Assembly: GCA_949752735.1 (NCBI GenBank)
Contig: OX457038.1
Location: 62,691,246-62,755,245, forward strand
Source of the DNA: Lumbricus terrestris
Taxonomy: Eukaryota; Annelida; Clitellata; Crassiclitellata; Lumbricidae
Direction of reading: 5' to 3'
DNA: 64,000 nucleotides
Made by a program: the position numbers and the translations under genes
Shown here: positions 1-11,838 of the stretch, piece after piece
Layout: each line of letters begins with the position of its first letter
Numbering within the stretch: position 1 is the first letter of the stretch
The notes under the pieces: generated by a model
Told to the model about the DNA's origin: nothing
What the model saw: only the letters and a program-made list of their open reading frames with translations
Database searches by the model: none

Positions 1-2254
1 TTAAAAATCAGTAAGAGTTTATGAATAATAATCATAATGATTGCAAATAAATATAATGATAACAGAGTTATTAAATTATAGTGATAGCAGATTCAGTTAG
101 AAACCTTCAAGTTATATTGTAAGACCAGGTCTATGTAATTATTTCCGTAAGCAAGTTAGTAGCCTAAGTTTCAACCTACCCAGTGTTTCAGAATTCTCAG
201 TTGAACATTCGTTTTTCTTGTTTAGGTATGGTTGCACAAGCGAGAGCCACCACGTTTCTCCTTCGGAATCCGTCACAGTCAGTACATCACCCCACTGATT
301 GTCAACGGGGTGGACTAAAACGGAGGCGTCAAGAGTGCTGGACGAAATCGTATCAGCCACGACCAACGAACTCAGTGTCCCTTGTTTTTCAACACGACCC
401 ACGTGAAACCGATTGTGATCTCTTTATTTACAGAATTCGTGATGTGCCATAATAATAATAATAATAATTAATCAACGCAAATTCTTCAATAAGCCTGGAA
501 CTAAAAATAATGTGCGCGTGATTGGGAACTTGGTTTATTCGCGACTCAAATCGTGTAAGTGATCTATAGGCTACATTCAGTGTGAGAATTAAGAAGAAAT
601 AACTGGGGGTTGGCCTATGATCCATTTGGAATTGGGGTGTGGAAAACGTATACTTTTACATGGTGGCTCTAAGATAAATTGGAGTTTGAAACCCCAAACC
701 CCCGGCAATTCTCACCCTGGCTACAATGATAATGAAAATTGTTTTATATGAACTTTAAAGTATAAACCAAAGATAGGCCTACTAGGAACAAAATAGTCAC
801 TGGAAAAATTTGCAACGCAGTGCGTGACAACGACGTGTGCGAATTTAGGCTAAATTGCGCAATTAGTTGACAGTTTCAATAGAACAAGGCAATTCCGCCC
901 ATGCACTTAAGCAGGCAAGTAGGCATCTACGACGAAGCAATTTAATAGCATTCGTCGTCTTTATTTGTATATCTGATTCGTTTTACGTGTTCGAAGTCTG
1001 TTAGAAAATTTTCATATTTTAGCCAACTGGAAAGCAGATTCCACGCGAGGGTAAACATTCACAGTAGGCTTATTAATTTGTTTTTATAAATTTGGGGTTT
1101 GCCTGCAGACAGACCAGAATGCACCACGCGTCCTAGTTCGCAATTTCTTCGTCAGTGACCTATCTGGTTCCTTCCTAAAAGCTTGACATAAATCATTGCT
1201 GCATGGGAATCACAAATTATTACTGCGTTGTTAGCACTATAAAACGAAGGATGGATACATACACTCGTCTTCCGATTGGTTGACAAAAGTAATGTGACCT
1301 ATAAGCAGACGATGAGCTCAAAAACTGGGACAAAATGCTTACAGCTGAAAACTGAGAGCCGCAGCTTTAGTTTGACATAATTTTATTTAGCCTACTTGTA
1401 AATTCACCATAGCCTATTATTATAATTGTGTGCAAATAATTTTTAATTTTGATTTTTTTTAATTTATAATTTTGTGATGCTACTTATATGGATTGTCAAT
1501 TTTTAAAATGGAGTTCTCTTTCATTCATAATAATCATCAGCTGCAATAATAGTAATTAATGATCTGTGTAAAAGCTTTGTGTATAGGTATATATCCCTAC
1601 TAGGCCTACAGGCCTAAGCGAACGTTGACATCTTGCAGTATTAACAATCACGTCAGTATTATTTGTTTGAATTAGACTAACGAAATGGACCAGCTTTATG
1701 AATGTCAGATCGAGATCATTTGCATATCGAAACTGTTTTACGTTAAACTATATTTTATTCCAGCGAATATAGGCCTACTATGTGCATAATTATATTTGTA
1801 TGGAAAAATAAATGTACCAAATTTAAAAGACTTATCATAGGACCAACGTAGGCCTATTAGTTAGTTACCGGTAGTTGAAATGTTCGCTTGTGTAAGTGCT
1901 ATTAAATAGGGTAGATAATTTTCTGTGCGCAATGTAAAAATTAACCCTCATGATAGATAATAATATTATTAAATTTTGTTTTGCACATAACCTGCAGATG
2001 TGACAGTTTCTGCACTACCGCTTACATGTAATTACGTTAATATGATTAAGTGATTTTTTACACTTGTATTTTACTAATTTTTTTAGTTGCTTGTGAAGTT
2101 GTGATGCGAATTTTTTCTTGAGATAAATATATTATTGTACAACCAACAGATTTCCGATTTATCTGCGTTCCCTAACATAATTATGAGTTATAAGATTTTC
2201 ATAACTGTAGGGCCTAGGCCTGATCGTTAGCTCCAAGTTTCTCAATTGCCTTCT
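1..2254. other. Non-coding AT-rich flank
   Basis: I see no supportable gene here. The stretch is AT-rich and carries a short AAT microsatellite near 450-470 and many copies of the palindrome TAGGCCTA and its fragments. A minus-strand open frame at 139-402 has no ATG (it opens on GTG) and matches no family I recognise. Confidence 0.6.
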
Positions 2255-2421
2255 CTTCGGCTAATCGATGAGCAACAGATCATGAACAAATGCTGCGTCG
2301 CATCAGAAGGGTTGTCAAGAGATCGCTGTGCACTACAGAAATCCGAGTCCGTAGCTGACGAATTTGGTAGTAACAGCCCCGAGTCAGCTGATTGACATGT
2401 TTTGAGAAACTAAGTTCTTCA

Positions 2422-3132
2422 TCTATATTATAAGGCAGAAATTCCATATGTTTGTTTGTTTGTACGCTTTTGACAGAATTGACTCTCCCCTGCAGAATAG
2501 GCTCGGAAATGAAACAGCGTCGGTTTAAAAAAATTCTTGAAATCGATTCTTACCCGAATTATAAGGTCATCGCAACTATTTTCAGGTTTTAATTCAGTTC
2601 AAAACAAAAGTTATTAGCATTTTAAGACAGATTTCATCAGTAATTGACCACACTAGCGCGTAAGTCAAGAGTCTACACCGCATGACGTCATACCCGCCCA
2701 GTAATAATTTTCGTAGCGCCCCGTAGGGGTGGGTCAAGTTTGGCTTTTTGGGGAAGCGAGGTGGGGTGAAGGGTTGGCGAAAACCCGAAATTTAGCAGTC
2801 AACGATGGACACCAGAGTGGAGTATTGTTTAAAACCCTAAATTTCACTTTAGAACTCGAGTTATTAGCGTTTTAAGACAGATTTAATCGCTAACGCTTTG
2901 GTAAGCAGTATCGAGCTTTAGTAAAGGAGTCAACAGCCCGAATGACGTCATACAAGCCCAGTAATAATTTCCGTAGCGTCCCGCAGGGGTGGGTTACGTT
3001 TGGCTTTTTGAGGAAGCGGGGTGGGCTAGAGGGTTGGCGAAAACCCTAAATTTAGCGGTCAACGTTGAGTACCACAGTGGAGTAGTGTTTAAAACCATAA
3101 ATTTCCCGGGCAACGCCGGGTTACACATCTAG
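2422..3132 (+). mobile_element. Non-autonomous Helitron
   Basis: It begins with TC (TCTATATTATAAGGCAG) directly after a host A at 2421. It ends in CTAG at 3129-3132 directly before a host T at 3133, which is the canonical Helitron A/T insertion with no target duplication. A GC-rich hairpin (CCCGG 3105-3109, CCGGG 3116-3120) lies 8 bases upstream of CTAG. There is no Rep/helicase reading frame, so it is non-autonomous. The interior consists of two related units of about 250 bp, starting at 2611 and 2861. Removing 2422-3132 restores an uninterrupted codon series in the surrounding LINE, which confirms both ends. Confidence 0.88.
2611..3104 (+). repeat. Two diverged ~250-bp direct repeats inside the Helitron
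   Basis: Units starting TTATTAGC at 2611 and 2861 share the same order of blocks. These are TTTTAAGACAG, then a full palindromic CRE-type TGACGTCA (2683-2690 and 2943-2950), AGTAATAATTT, a GGGGTGGG block, TTTGGCTTTTTG and GTTTAAAACC. They differ by scattered substitutions, so the duplication is not recent. Confidence 0.85.
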
Positions 3133-4385
3133 TCCAGTATAACACCCAAGTCCCGGACAGAATCAAAAAAGGTAACACAGGGAAATGCTTTAGCCACGGC
3201 ACAACGATCAACATTAATTTTGCCAGTCGCTTAATTACGTCCACCCAACCAGATGAATTTAGTTTTAGAAGCATTAAGTAGGAGGCGGTTAGAGGCTAAC
3301 CAGCTAGCCAGCTTATCCATAGCATGACACATTTGCTGGACCACTATCAGAGCATGGTCAGGGTGGCAGTGGGTATACGCCTGAACATCATCAGCGTATA
3401 GCTGGTGAAAAAGACCACAAGATGTCAGCAGTGGTCCTATGCCAGACGTTTAAATGATATAAAGCAATGGTCCCAAAACAGAACCCTGAGGGACTCCAAA
3501 AGGGGCAGGAACCCAGGCAGATCTGGATGTACCAAAGACAACAGAATTGGTGCGTTCCGATAAAAAAGAATGAAGCCATTTTAGAGGCTGATCCACAAAG
3601 CCAAAAGAGGTAGAAAGGCGTTGCAGGAGTACGTTATGGTCAACGCAGTCAAAAGCCGAGCTTACGTCAAATAAAGCCAGAAGAGAGATGCGTCCTGTAT
3701 CCATAGCACCATAGAGATCAGATAAAATGCGGAGTAGAAGAGTCTCAGTCGAGTGATTCTTACGAAACCCAGATTGATTGGAAGGGAGCAAATCATTTAC
3801 ATCCAAATAAGCAATTAACTGATTAGCAACGATACGTTCAAGAATTTTAGATAAGAATGTTACATTGGCAATTGGGCGATAGTTCCCCGGATCGTCTGCA
3901 TCTAGGCCCTCCCGTTTCAGCACCGGATGCAGTATCGATCGTTTCTGAGAGACTGGAAGCTGTGCTTCACGAATCGAACGGTTGCACATCACAGTAAGGA
4001 ATGGAAGAATGATATCGATGTGTTCCTGTACTAGAAACGTATGCACCGGATCCAGTTCGCACGTTTTCGGTGCAGACGTCAGTATAAGTGTACGAAGTTC
4101 AGCACTTGTAACCTCACGGAGAGTGTGAAGACGGTGGTCAGTAGGTGGATAGTCAGGCGCCGGAGCCGTTGAAGTGGCATCGCGGATGGATGTTATTTTC
4201 GCAGTCAATTTCTTAAGAAACTCATCGGCTGTGAAGGATGTTGTTTGTGTGCGATGAGTGGATGATCGTCGACCGAGGAGATCATCAAATGCGTTCCATA
4301 GCTTCTTTGGCTCACCAGATCTGCGCCTGATGACCGCCTCCCAATACTCTTGCTCCCAATGCAGAGGTTTTACATAAAGCAACAC

Positions 4386-4791
4386 AGATCACAAACGAGG
4401 ATTATTATTAGGCCTACATTTTGTGGCAGATAAGTTGTATCATTGTAATTAAGAAATAAAGTACATAATTTATACTGCTGGGGCATGCAGTTGCCTCGAT
4501 CGTTTTGTTGGCTATAATTATTGATCCAACCGACAACAATTTGGCTGCAGAGTAATTAAGCAACGACCAAATCAAAGAAATTGAATTTTGGGAGAATTCA
4601 TAGAAAGATGGCCTAGAGATCCAAATTATCGAACTTTATTAGTTATTATAAGATCAGAGAACAAAGATTGGTATTAGGCCTTCAGTAACTACCATGGGCT
4701 ACACGAGAATAGCCAGATATAATTTTTTTTAGAAAGCTTCCATTTCGGTGACGCAAAAACACAGTATATTTGTTTGTCTGCTTGTATGCAA
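4386..4791. other. Intergenic stretch without a recognisable gene
   Basis: I see nothing supportable here. The sequence is AT-rich, with TAGGCCTA-type fragments and no long open frame. Confidence 0.5.
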
Positions 4792-4881
4792 ACTTGTGAT
4801 AGCCCCCCCTTTCAAGCTCCCTACTCAGAGGCGCTCCCGACTACAGCGCTGACACTGCATCGGAGTTTCACGCTGAAGAAA
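4792..4881 (-). mobile_element. Truncated tRNA-derived SINE (3' half)
   Basis: It reads on the plus strand as the complement of the SINE 3' tail: CTCCCTACTCAGAGGCGCTC, then CGACTACAGCGC and GCATCGGAGTTTCACG. The same sequence is found in fuller copies near 23071, 35452, 47479 and 56603. The tRNA-like head is missing. Confidence 0.75.
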
Positions 4882-5027
4882 AAGGACCTCACACGCAGAA
4901 TTAGGTCTCAAAAATTCGGAAATTTAGTATTTTGTGGGAGGTCGAATTCGTAGAGGCCATGCAACGCCCAGCTTTCTCACTTGTATACTATAGAGCCGTT
5001 GACAAGAAATATCTCCCCTTGAAACAA

Positions 5028-8000
5028 AGTCTCCCCCCTGAAACAAAGTCTCCTCCGAAACAAAGTCTCCCCCGAAACAGAGTCTCCCCCCGAAACAGAA
5101 TCTCCCCCCGAAACAAAGTAACCCCCCGAAACAAAGTAACCCCCCGAAACAAAGTAACCCCCCGAAACAAATAAACCCCCCGAAACAGAATCTCTCCCCG
5201 AAACAAAGTAACCCCCCGAAAAGAATCTCTCCCCGAAACAGAATCTCTCCCCGAAACAAAGTAACCCCCCGAAACAAAGCAACCCCCCGAAACAAAGCAA
5301 CCCCCCGAAACAAAGTAACCCCCGAAACAAAGTAACCCCCGAAACAAATAAACCCCCCGAAACAGAATCTCTCCCCGAAACAAAGTAACCCCCCGAAACA
5401 GAATCTCTCCCCGAAACAGAATCTCTCCCCGAAACAAAGTAACCCCCCGAAACAAAGCAACCCCCCGAAACAAAGTAACCCCCGAAACAAAGTAACCCCC
5501 GAAACAAAGTAACACCCCGAAATAGAATCTCTTTCCGAAACCAAGAAACCCCCTGAAACAAAGTAACCCCCCGAAACAAAGTAACCCCCCGAAACAAAGT
5601 AACCCCCCGAAACAAAGTAACCCCCGAAACAAAGTAACCCCCCGAAACAAAGTAACCCCCCGAAACAAAGTAACCCCCGAAACAAAGTAACCCCCCGAAA
5701 CAAAGTAACCCCCCGAAACAGAATCTCTCCCCGAAACAGAATCTCTCCCCGAAACAAAGTAACCCCCCGAAACAAAGCAACCCCCCGAAACAAAGTAACC
5801 CCCGAAACAAAGTAACCCCCGAAACAAAGTAACCCCCCGAAATAAAATCTCTTTCCGAAACCAAGTAACCCCCTGAAACAAAGTAACCCCCCGAAACAAA
5901 GTAACCCCCCGAAACAAAGTAACCCCCTGAAACAAAGTAACCCCCCGAAACAAAGTAACCCCCCGAAATAGAATCTCTTTCCGAAACCAAGTAACCCCCT
6001 GAAACAAAGTAACCCCCCGAAACAAAGTAACCCCCCGAAACAAAGTGACCCCCGAAACAAAGTAACCCCCCCAAACAAAGTAACCCCCGAAACAAAGTAA
6101 CCCCCCGAAACAAAGTAACCCCTTGAAACAAAGTAACCCCCCGAAACAAAGTAACCCCCCGAAACAAAGTAACCCCCCGAAACCAAGTAACCCCCTGAAA
6201 CAAAGTAACCCCCCGAAACAAAGTAACCCCCGAAACAAAGTAACCCCCCGAAACAAAGTAACCCCCCGAAACAAAGTAACCCCCGAAACAAAGTAACCCC
6301 CCGAAACAAAGTAACCCCCCGAAACAAAGTAACCCCCGAAACAGAATCTCTCCCCGAAACAGAATCTCTCCCCGAAACAAAGTAACCCCCCGAAACAAAG
6401 TAACCCCCCGAAACAAAGTGACCCCCGAAACAAAGTAACCCCCCAAACAAAGTAACCCTCGAAACAAAGTAACCCCCTGAAACAAAATAACCCCCCGAAA
6501 CAAAGTAACCCCCGAAACAAAGTAACCCCCCGAAACAGAATCTCTCCCCGAAACAGAATCTCTCCCCGAAACAAAGTAACCTCCGAAACAAAGCAACCCC
6601 CCGAAACAAAGTAACCCCCGAAACAAAGTAACCCCCCGAAACAAAGTAACCCCCCGAAATAGAATCTCTTTCCGAAACCAAGTAACCCCCTGAAACAAAG
6701 TAACCCCCCGAAACAAAGTAACCCCCGAAACAAAGTAACCCCCGAAACAAAGTAACCCCCCGAAACAAAGTAACCCCCCGAAACAAAGTAACTCCCGAAA
6801 CAAAGTAACCCCCCGAAACAAAGTAACCCCCCGAAACAAAGTAACCCCCCGAAACAAAGTAACCCCCCGAATCAAAGTAACCCCCCGAAACAAAGTAACC
6901 CCCCGAAACAAAGTGACCCCCGAAACAAAGTAACCCCCCCAAACAAAGTAACCCCCCGAAACAAAGTAACCCCCCGAAACAGAATCTCTCCCCGAAACAA
7001 AGTAACCCCCCGAAACAAAGTAACCCCCCGAAACAAAGTAACCCCCGAAACAAAGTAACCCCCGAAACAAATAAACCCCCGAAACAGAATCTCTCCCCGA
7101 AACAAAGTAACCTTCCGAAACAAAGTAACCCCCTGAAACAAAGTAACCCCCGAAACAAAGTAACCCCCGAAACAAAGTGACCCCCGAAACAAAGTAACCC
7201 CCGAAACAAAGTAACCCCCGAAACAAAGTAACCCCCCGAAACAAAGTAACCCCCGAAACAAAGTAACTCCCGAAACAAAGTAACCCCCGAAACAAAGTAA
7301 CCCCCCAAAACAAAGTAACCCCCCGAAACAAAGTGACCCCCGAAACAAAGTAACCCCCGAAACAAAGTAACCCCCCCGAAACAAAGTAAACCCCCGAAAC
7401 AAAGTAACCCCCCGAAACAAAGTAACTCCCGAAACAAAGTAACCCCCCGAAACAAAGTAACCCCCCGAAACAAAGTAACCCCCCGAAACAAAGTAACCCC
7501 CGAAATAGAATCTCTTTCCGAAACAAAGTAATCCCCGAAACAAAGTAACCCCACGAAACCAAGTAACCCCCTGAAACAAAGTAACCCCCGAAACAAAGTA
7601 ACCCCCCGAAACAAAGTAACTCCCGAAACAAAGTAACCCCCCGAAACAAAGTAACCCCCTGAAACAAAGTAACCCCCCGAAACAAAGTAACCCCCCGAAA
7701 CAAAGTAACCCCCGAAACAAAGTAACCCCCCGAAACCAAGTAACCCCCTGAAACAAAGTAACCCCCCGAAACAAAGTAACCCCCCGAAACAAAGTAACCC
7801 CCCGAAACAAAGGAACCCCCCGAAACAAAGTAACCCCCCGAAACAAAGTAACCCCCCGAAACAAAGTGACCCCCGAAACAAAGTAACCCCCGAAACAAAG
7901 TAACCCCCGAAACAAAGTAACCCCCGAAACAAAGTAACCCCCGAAACAAAGTAACCCCCGAAATGAAATCTCTTTCCGAAACAAAGTAACCCCCGAAACA

Positions 8001-10440
8001 AAGTAACCCCCGAAACCAAGTAACCCCCTGAAACAAAGTAACCCCCCGAAACAAAGTAACCCCCCGAAACCAAGTAACCCCTGAAACAAAGTAACCCCCC
8101 GAAACAAAGTAACCCCCCGAAACCAAGTAACCCCCTGAAACAAAGTAACCCCCCGAAACAAAGTAACCCCCCGAAACAAAGTAACCCCCCGAAACAAAGT
8201 AACCCCCCGAAACAAAGTAACCCCCCGAAACAAAGTAACCCCCCGAAACAAAGTGACCCCCGAAACAAAGTAACCCCCGAAACAAAGTAACCCCCCGAAA
8301 CAAAGTAACCCCCCGAAACAAAGTAACCCCCCGAAACAAAGTAAATCCCGAAACAAAGTAACCCCCCGAAACAAAGTCTCCTCCCGTAACAAAGTAACCC
8401 CCCGAAACAAAGTAACCCCCGAAACAAAGTAACCCCCCGAAACAAAGTAACCCCTCGATACAAAGTAACCCCCGAAACAAAGTAACCCCCCGAAACAAAG
8501 TGACCCCCGAAACAAAGTAACCCCCCGAAACAAAGTGACCCCGAAACAAAGTAACCCCCGAAACAGAATCTCCCCCCGAAACAAAGTCTCCCCCGAAACA
8601 AAGTCACCCCCCGAAACAGAATCTCCCCCGAAACAAAGTAACCCCCCGAAACAAAGCAACCCCCGAAACAAACCAACCCCCCCAAAAAAAGTAACTCCCG
8701 AAACAAAGTGACCCCGAAACAAAGTCTCATCCCGAAACAAAGTAACCCCCGAAACAGAATCTTTCCCCGAAACAAAGTCTCCCCCGAAACAAAGTCACCC
8801 CCCGAAACAGAATCTCCCCCCGAAACAAAGTAACCTCACGAAACAAAGTGACCCCCGAAACAAAGTAACCCCCCGAAAAAAAGTAACCCCTCGAAACAAA
8901 GTGACCCCCGAAACAAAGTAACCCCCCGAAACAAAGTGACCCCCGAAACAAAGTAACCCCCGAAACAAAGTGACCCCCGAAACAAAGTAACCCCCCGAAA
9001 CAGAATCTCTCCCCGAAACAAAGTAACCCCCCGAAACAGAATCTCTCTCCGAAACAAAGTAACCCCCCGAAACAAAGTAACCCCCCGAAACAGAATCTTT
9101 CCCCGAAACAAAGTAACCCCCCGAAACAAAGTAACCCCCCGAAACAAAGTAACCCCCCGAAACAAAGTAACCCCCGAAACAGAATCTCTCCCCGAAACAA
9201 AGTAACCCCCGGAAACAAAGTAACCCCCCGAAACAGAATCTCTCCCCGAAACAAAGTAACCCCCCGAATCAAAGTAACCCCCCGAAACAAAGTAACCCCG
9301 GCGAAACAAAGTGACCCCCGAAACAAAGTAACCCCCCGAAACAAAGTGACCCCCGAAACAAAGTAACCCCCCGAAACAGAATCTCTCTCCGAAACAAAGT
9401 AACCCCCCGAATCAAAGTAACCCCCCGAAACAAAGTAACCCCCCGAAACAAAGTGACCCCCGAAACAAAGTAACCCCCCGAAACAAAGTGACCCCCGAAA
9501 CAAAGTAACCCCCATGAAACAAAGTCTCCCCCGAAACAAAGTAACCCCCCGAAACAGAATCTCCCCCCGAAACAAAGTCTTCCTTCGAAACAAAGTCACC
9601 CCCGAAACAGAATCTCCCCCCGAAACAAAGTGACCCCCGAAACAAAGTCTCCCCCCGAAACCGAATCTACCCCCGAAACAAAGTAACCTCCTGAAACAAA
9701 GTAACCTTCCAAACAAAGTCTCCCCCCGAAACAGAATCTCCCCTGAAACAGAGTCTCCCCCCGAAACAGAATCTTCACCCGAAACAGAATCTTTCCCGAA
9801 ACAGAGTCTCCCCCCGTAACAGAGTCTCCCCCCGAAACAGAATCTTCCCCCCCCCCGAAACAGAATCTCCCCCCGAAACAGAGTCTCCCCCCGAAACAAA
9901 GCCTCCCCCCAAAAAAGAATCTCCCCCCCGAAACAGAGTCTCCCCCCGAAACAAAGTCTACTCCCGAAACAGAGTCTCCCCCCGAAACAGAGTCTCCCCC
10001 CGAAACAGAATCTCCCCCGAAACAGAATCTCCTCCCGAAACAGAATCTCCCCCCGAAACAGAGTCTCCCCCCCGAAACAGAATCTTCCCCGAAACAGAGT
10101 CTCCCTTCGAAACAGAATCTCCCCCGAAACAGAATTTCCCCCTGAAACAGTCTCCCCCGAAACAAAGTAACCCCCCGAAACAAAGTCTCTCCCGAAACAA
10201 AGTAACCCCCGAAACAAAGTCTCTCCCCGAAACCGAATCTCCCCCCCCCGAAACAAAGTAGCCCCCCGAAACAGAATCTCCCCCCGAAACAAAATAACCC
10301 CCCGAAACAAAGTCTCCCTCCGAAACAGAATCTCCCCCGAAACAGAATCTCCCCCCGAAACAGAGTCTCCCCCGAAACAGAGTCTCCCCCGAAACAGAGT
10401 CTCCCCCGGAACAGAGTCTTCCCCGTACAGAGTCTCCTCT
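5028..10440. repeat. 5.4-kb satellite, unit about 17-19 bp, C-rich on the plus strand
   Basis: About 5.4 kb of uninterrupted tandem units follow the pattern GAAACAAAGTAACCCCCC. Unit length varies between about 17 and 19 bp because the C run has 4 to 7 bases. Main variants replace GTAAC by GTGAC, GTCTC or GAATCTC, and AAAG by AGAG or AGAA. The core, about 5100-9500, is dominated by GTAAC units. The left edge (5028-5100) and the right edge (9500-10440) are dominated by GTCTC and AATCTC units. Composite blocks such as GAATCTCTTTCCGAAACCAAG recur (near 5520, 5850, 5970, 6660), so higher-order duplication has occurred. The complementary strand has G runs every 18 bases and no stop codon in any frame. 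I regard it as non-coding satellite DNA. Confidence 0.95.
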
Positions 10441-10653
10441 GGCTTAAATTTTCTATTGGAAATTTTTCTGGTGTAAAAGTATATATATTTGTTCGTGTTA
10501 AACAATTTAGCAACGTAAATTAACGGTTTAGTATGCTCATCTATAAATTTCATCCAACTGTAGCCGATCTCACGCTCAACGGGGTGAGACCCGTTATGGT
10601 GAGACTTTGTTTCGTATAGAACAAGCCTCTCTATCTGACGCTAGCGCCACCTA
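10441..10653. other. Satellite flank with an inverted orphan unit
   Basis: Beyond the array edge the sequence is unique AT-rich DNA. Two features stand out. One is a small inverted repeat, AACGGG GTGAGA CCCGTT, near 10577-10594. The other is GTGAGACTTTGTTTCG just after it, which is the reverse complement of one satellite unit of the GTCTC type. Confidence 0.6.
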
Positions 10654-11466
10654 CAGTGTTACCACTGAGGTTTCTGAAATAAAACCAGATTTTCTTCCAA
10701 AAAACCCCCAGAAAAACCCAGACTATTCATATAAGCTATTTTAGACCCTTTGTTCAAATCTGGTTGGTTTTTCGCTTGTTCGCATGAGGATTAACTAAAT
10801 GTTCGTCAAAAGAGTGGAATAAAATGCAATTACAAGTTTAAAATATCAATATTGTCAAAGTTGTCAGAGACTCGGGATCCATACTGACAATAAGCTTAAT
10901 CGATATATTCGTGTGCGCATGCGCAGCGGATCGAGTCTACCAGAATCGTAAACACATAACACACGTGGCTTAAGTTTACAAAGTTTTAAAGTTGTCCGAG
11001 GTTTCCAGCCAAATTTTCTTAATGCACCACGAATCCAACGTTTTAACCACCTAGAACATTAATACTCTGCAACAACTTGGCTATTATACCACTAGAGAAC
11101 TGACCTGACCTACAGTGTATAACTGTATAATTATGCATGTTATGGATGTAATACGGCTTTACAAGGACCTGACCTATTTGAAATGCCAAAATGGTTTGTT
11201 CTTTGCAGAACTATTCTCCAGGTTATAAACTATTTGTGAATTGACAACATGGGATCTTGATTGTGGAGTTTAAAATTAAAATTAGTGGGAAAAAATATGT
11301 ATCAAAACCATTTTACATTGAATTTCACAGAATAATCATGTGTTGTAAGTAAAAAAATGTCAACTCACCAAAATAAACCCAGATCTTGTCCGATAAAAAA
11401 CCAGAAACCCAGACGAAGGCCAAAAACCCCAGATCTAGTGGAAAAAACCCAGCTGTGGCATCACTG
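10654..11466. mobile_element. Non-autonomous hAT transposon (813 bp)
   Basis: The left end is CAGTGTTACCAC and the right end is GTGGCATCACTG, whose complement CAGTGATGCCAC matches the left end at 10 of 12 positions. A perfect 8-bp target duplication GCCACCTA flanks it (10646-10653 and 11467-11474). An 8-bp duplication with CAGTG-type termini is the hAT signature. The interior has A-rich stretches with repeated AACCCAGA-like blocks near both ends and no transposase frame. Confidence 0.85.
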
Positions 11467-11838
11467 GCCACCTATCGTTCACTATCCGTTATATAGCGGA
11501 TTTATAATTATCCTTAAACACTACAGCCATGACACAAACTTACGGGAACACGTAGGTTTATCTTATTATATCATGCATTAGAAATATTGTTATCTTTGGC
11601 TTTTATGGTCCATCGTCTTTTTCCGGCGTTCTAGCATTATTTTATAATGTCTATGGAGCGAGTGATACGCCCTCATTTCACTGCAGCAGCTCTGACGTAA
11701 AGTTATGGAAGAAATCGATTTTTATGAATGTCGGTCGGTTGATGTTGTTTCCGGTAATTTCTGTGAATTGATCAGCGGCCGAACTGTCCTTTAGCTCTGT
11801 ATTATAGATGTCGTCCCATCTGAGTATTCTGATGCAAA
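11467..11838 (+). promoter_or_regulatory. Probable promoter and 5' UTR of the TBC1D1/4 gene
   Basis: These 372 bases lie between the hAT element and the start codon, so they must hold much of the 5' UTR if transcription starts nearby. I see no TATA box or other element I can call with confidence. Upstream non-coding exons cannot be excluded. Confidence 0.3.

Larger units (their letters stand above)
2255..4385 (-). mobile_element. 5'-truncated CR1/L2-like LINE, RT pseudogene split by a Helitron
   Basis: The minus strand encodes the palm and fingers of a non-LTR reverse transcriptase between about 4385 and 3450. Visible motifs are NYRPIANVTFLSKILERIV, QSGFRKNHSTET, ALFDVSSAFDCVDH and GVPQGSVLGPLL. 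After an in-frame TAA near 3447 the same frame resumes with the catalytic QLYADDVQAY motif and NRLLLNASKTKF. It meets another stop and then DLGVILD at 3133. A Helitron (2422-3132) interrupts it there, and the frame picks up again at 2421 with EELSFSKHVNQL. It decays with a frameshift and a stop at 2280-2282. The endonuclease and the 5' part are missing, so the copy is dead. Clade assignment to the CR1/L2/Rex-Babar group is by motif resemblance only. Confidence 0.85.

Noticed and set aside
139..402. Minus-strand 87-codon frame with plausible protein composition
   Set aside because: No ATG, no convincing splice sites and no recognised family. It might be an exon, but I cannot support it.
5028..10440. 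CRISPR array or telomere
   Set aside because: There are no spacers between the repeats, the host is a eukaryote, and the unit is not TTAGGG although it contains GGGTTA.
4924..10553. Very long minus-strand reading frames (up to 1,283 codons, all three frames open)
   Set aside because: The satellite unit on that strand simply lacks TAA, TAG and TGA in every frame. The unit length varies by single bases, so no frame is preserved. Open frames in all three phases indicate composition, not coding.
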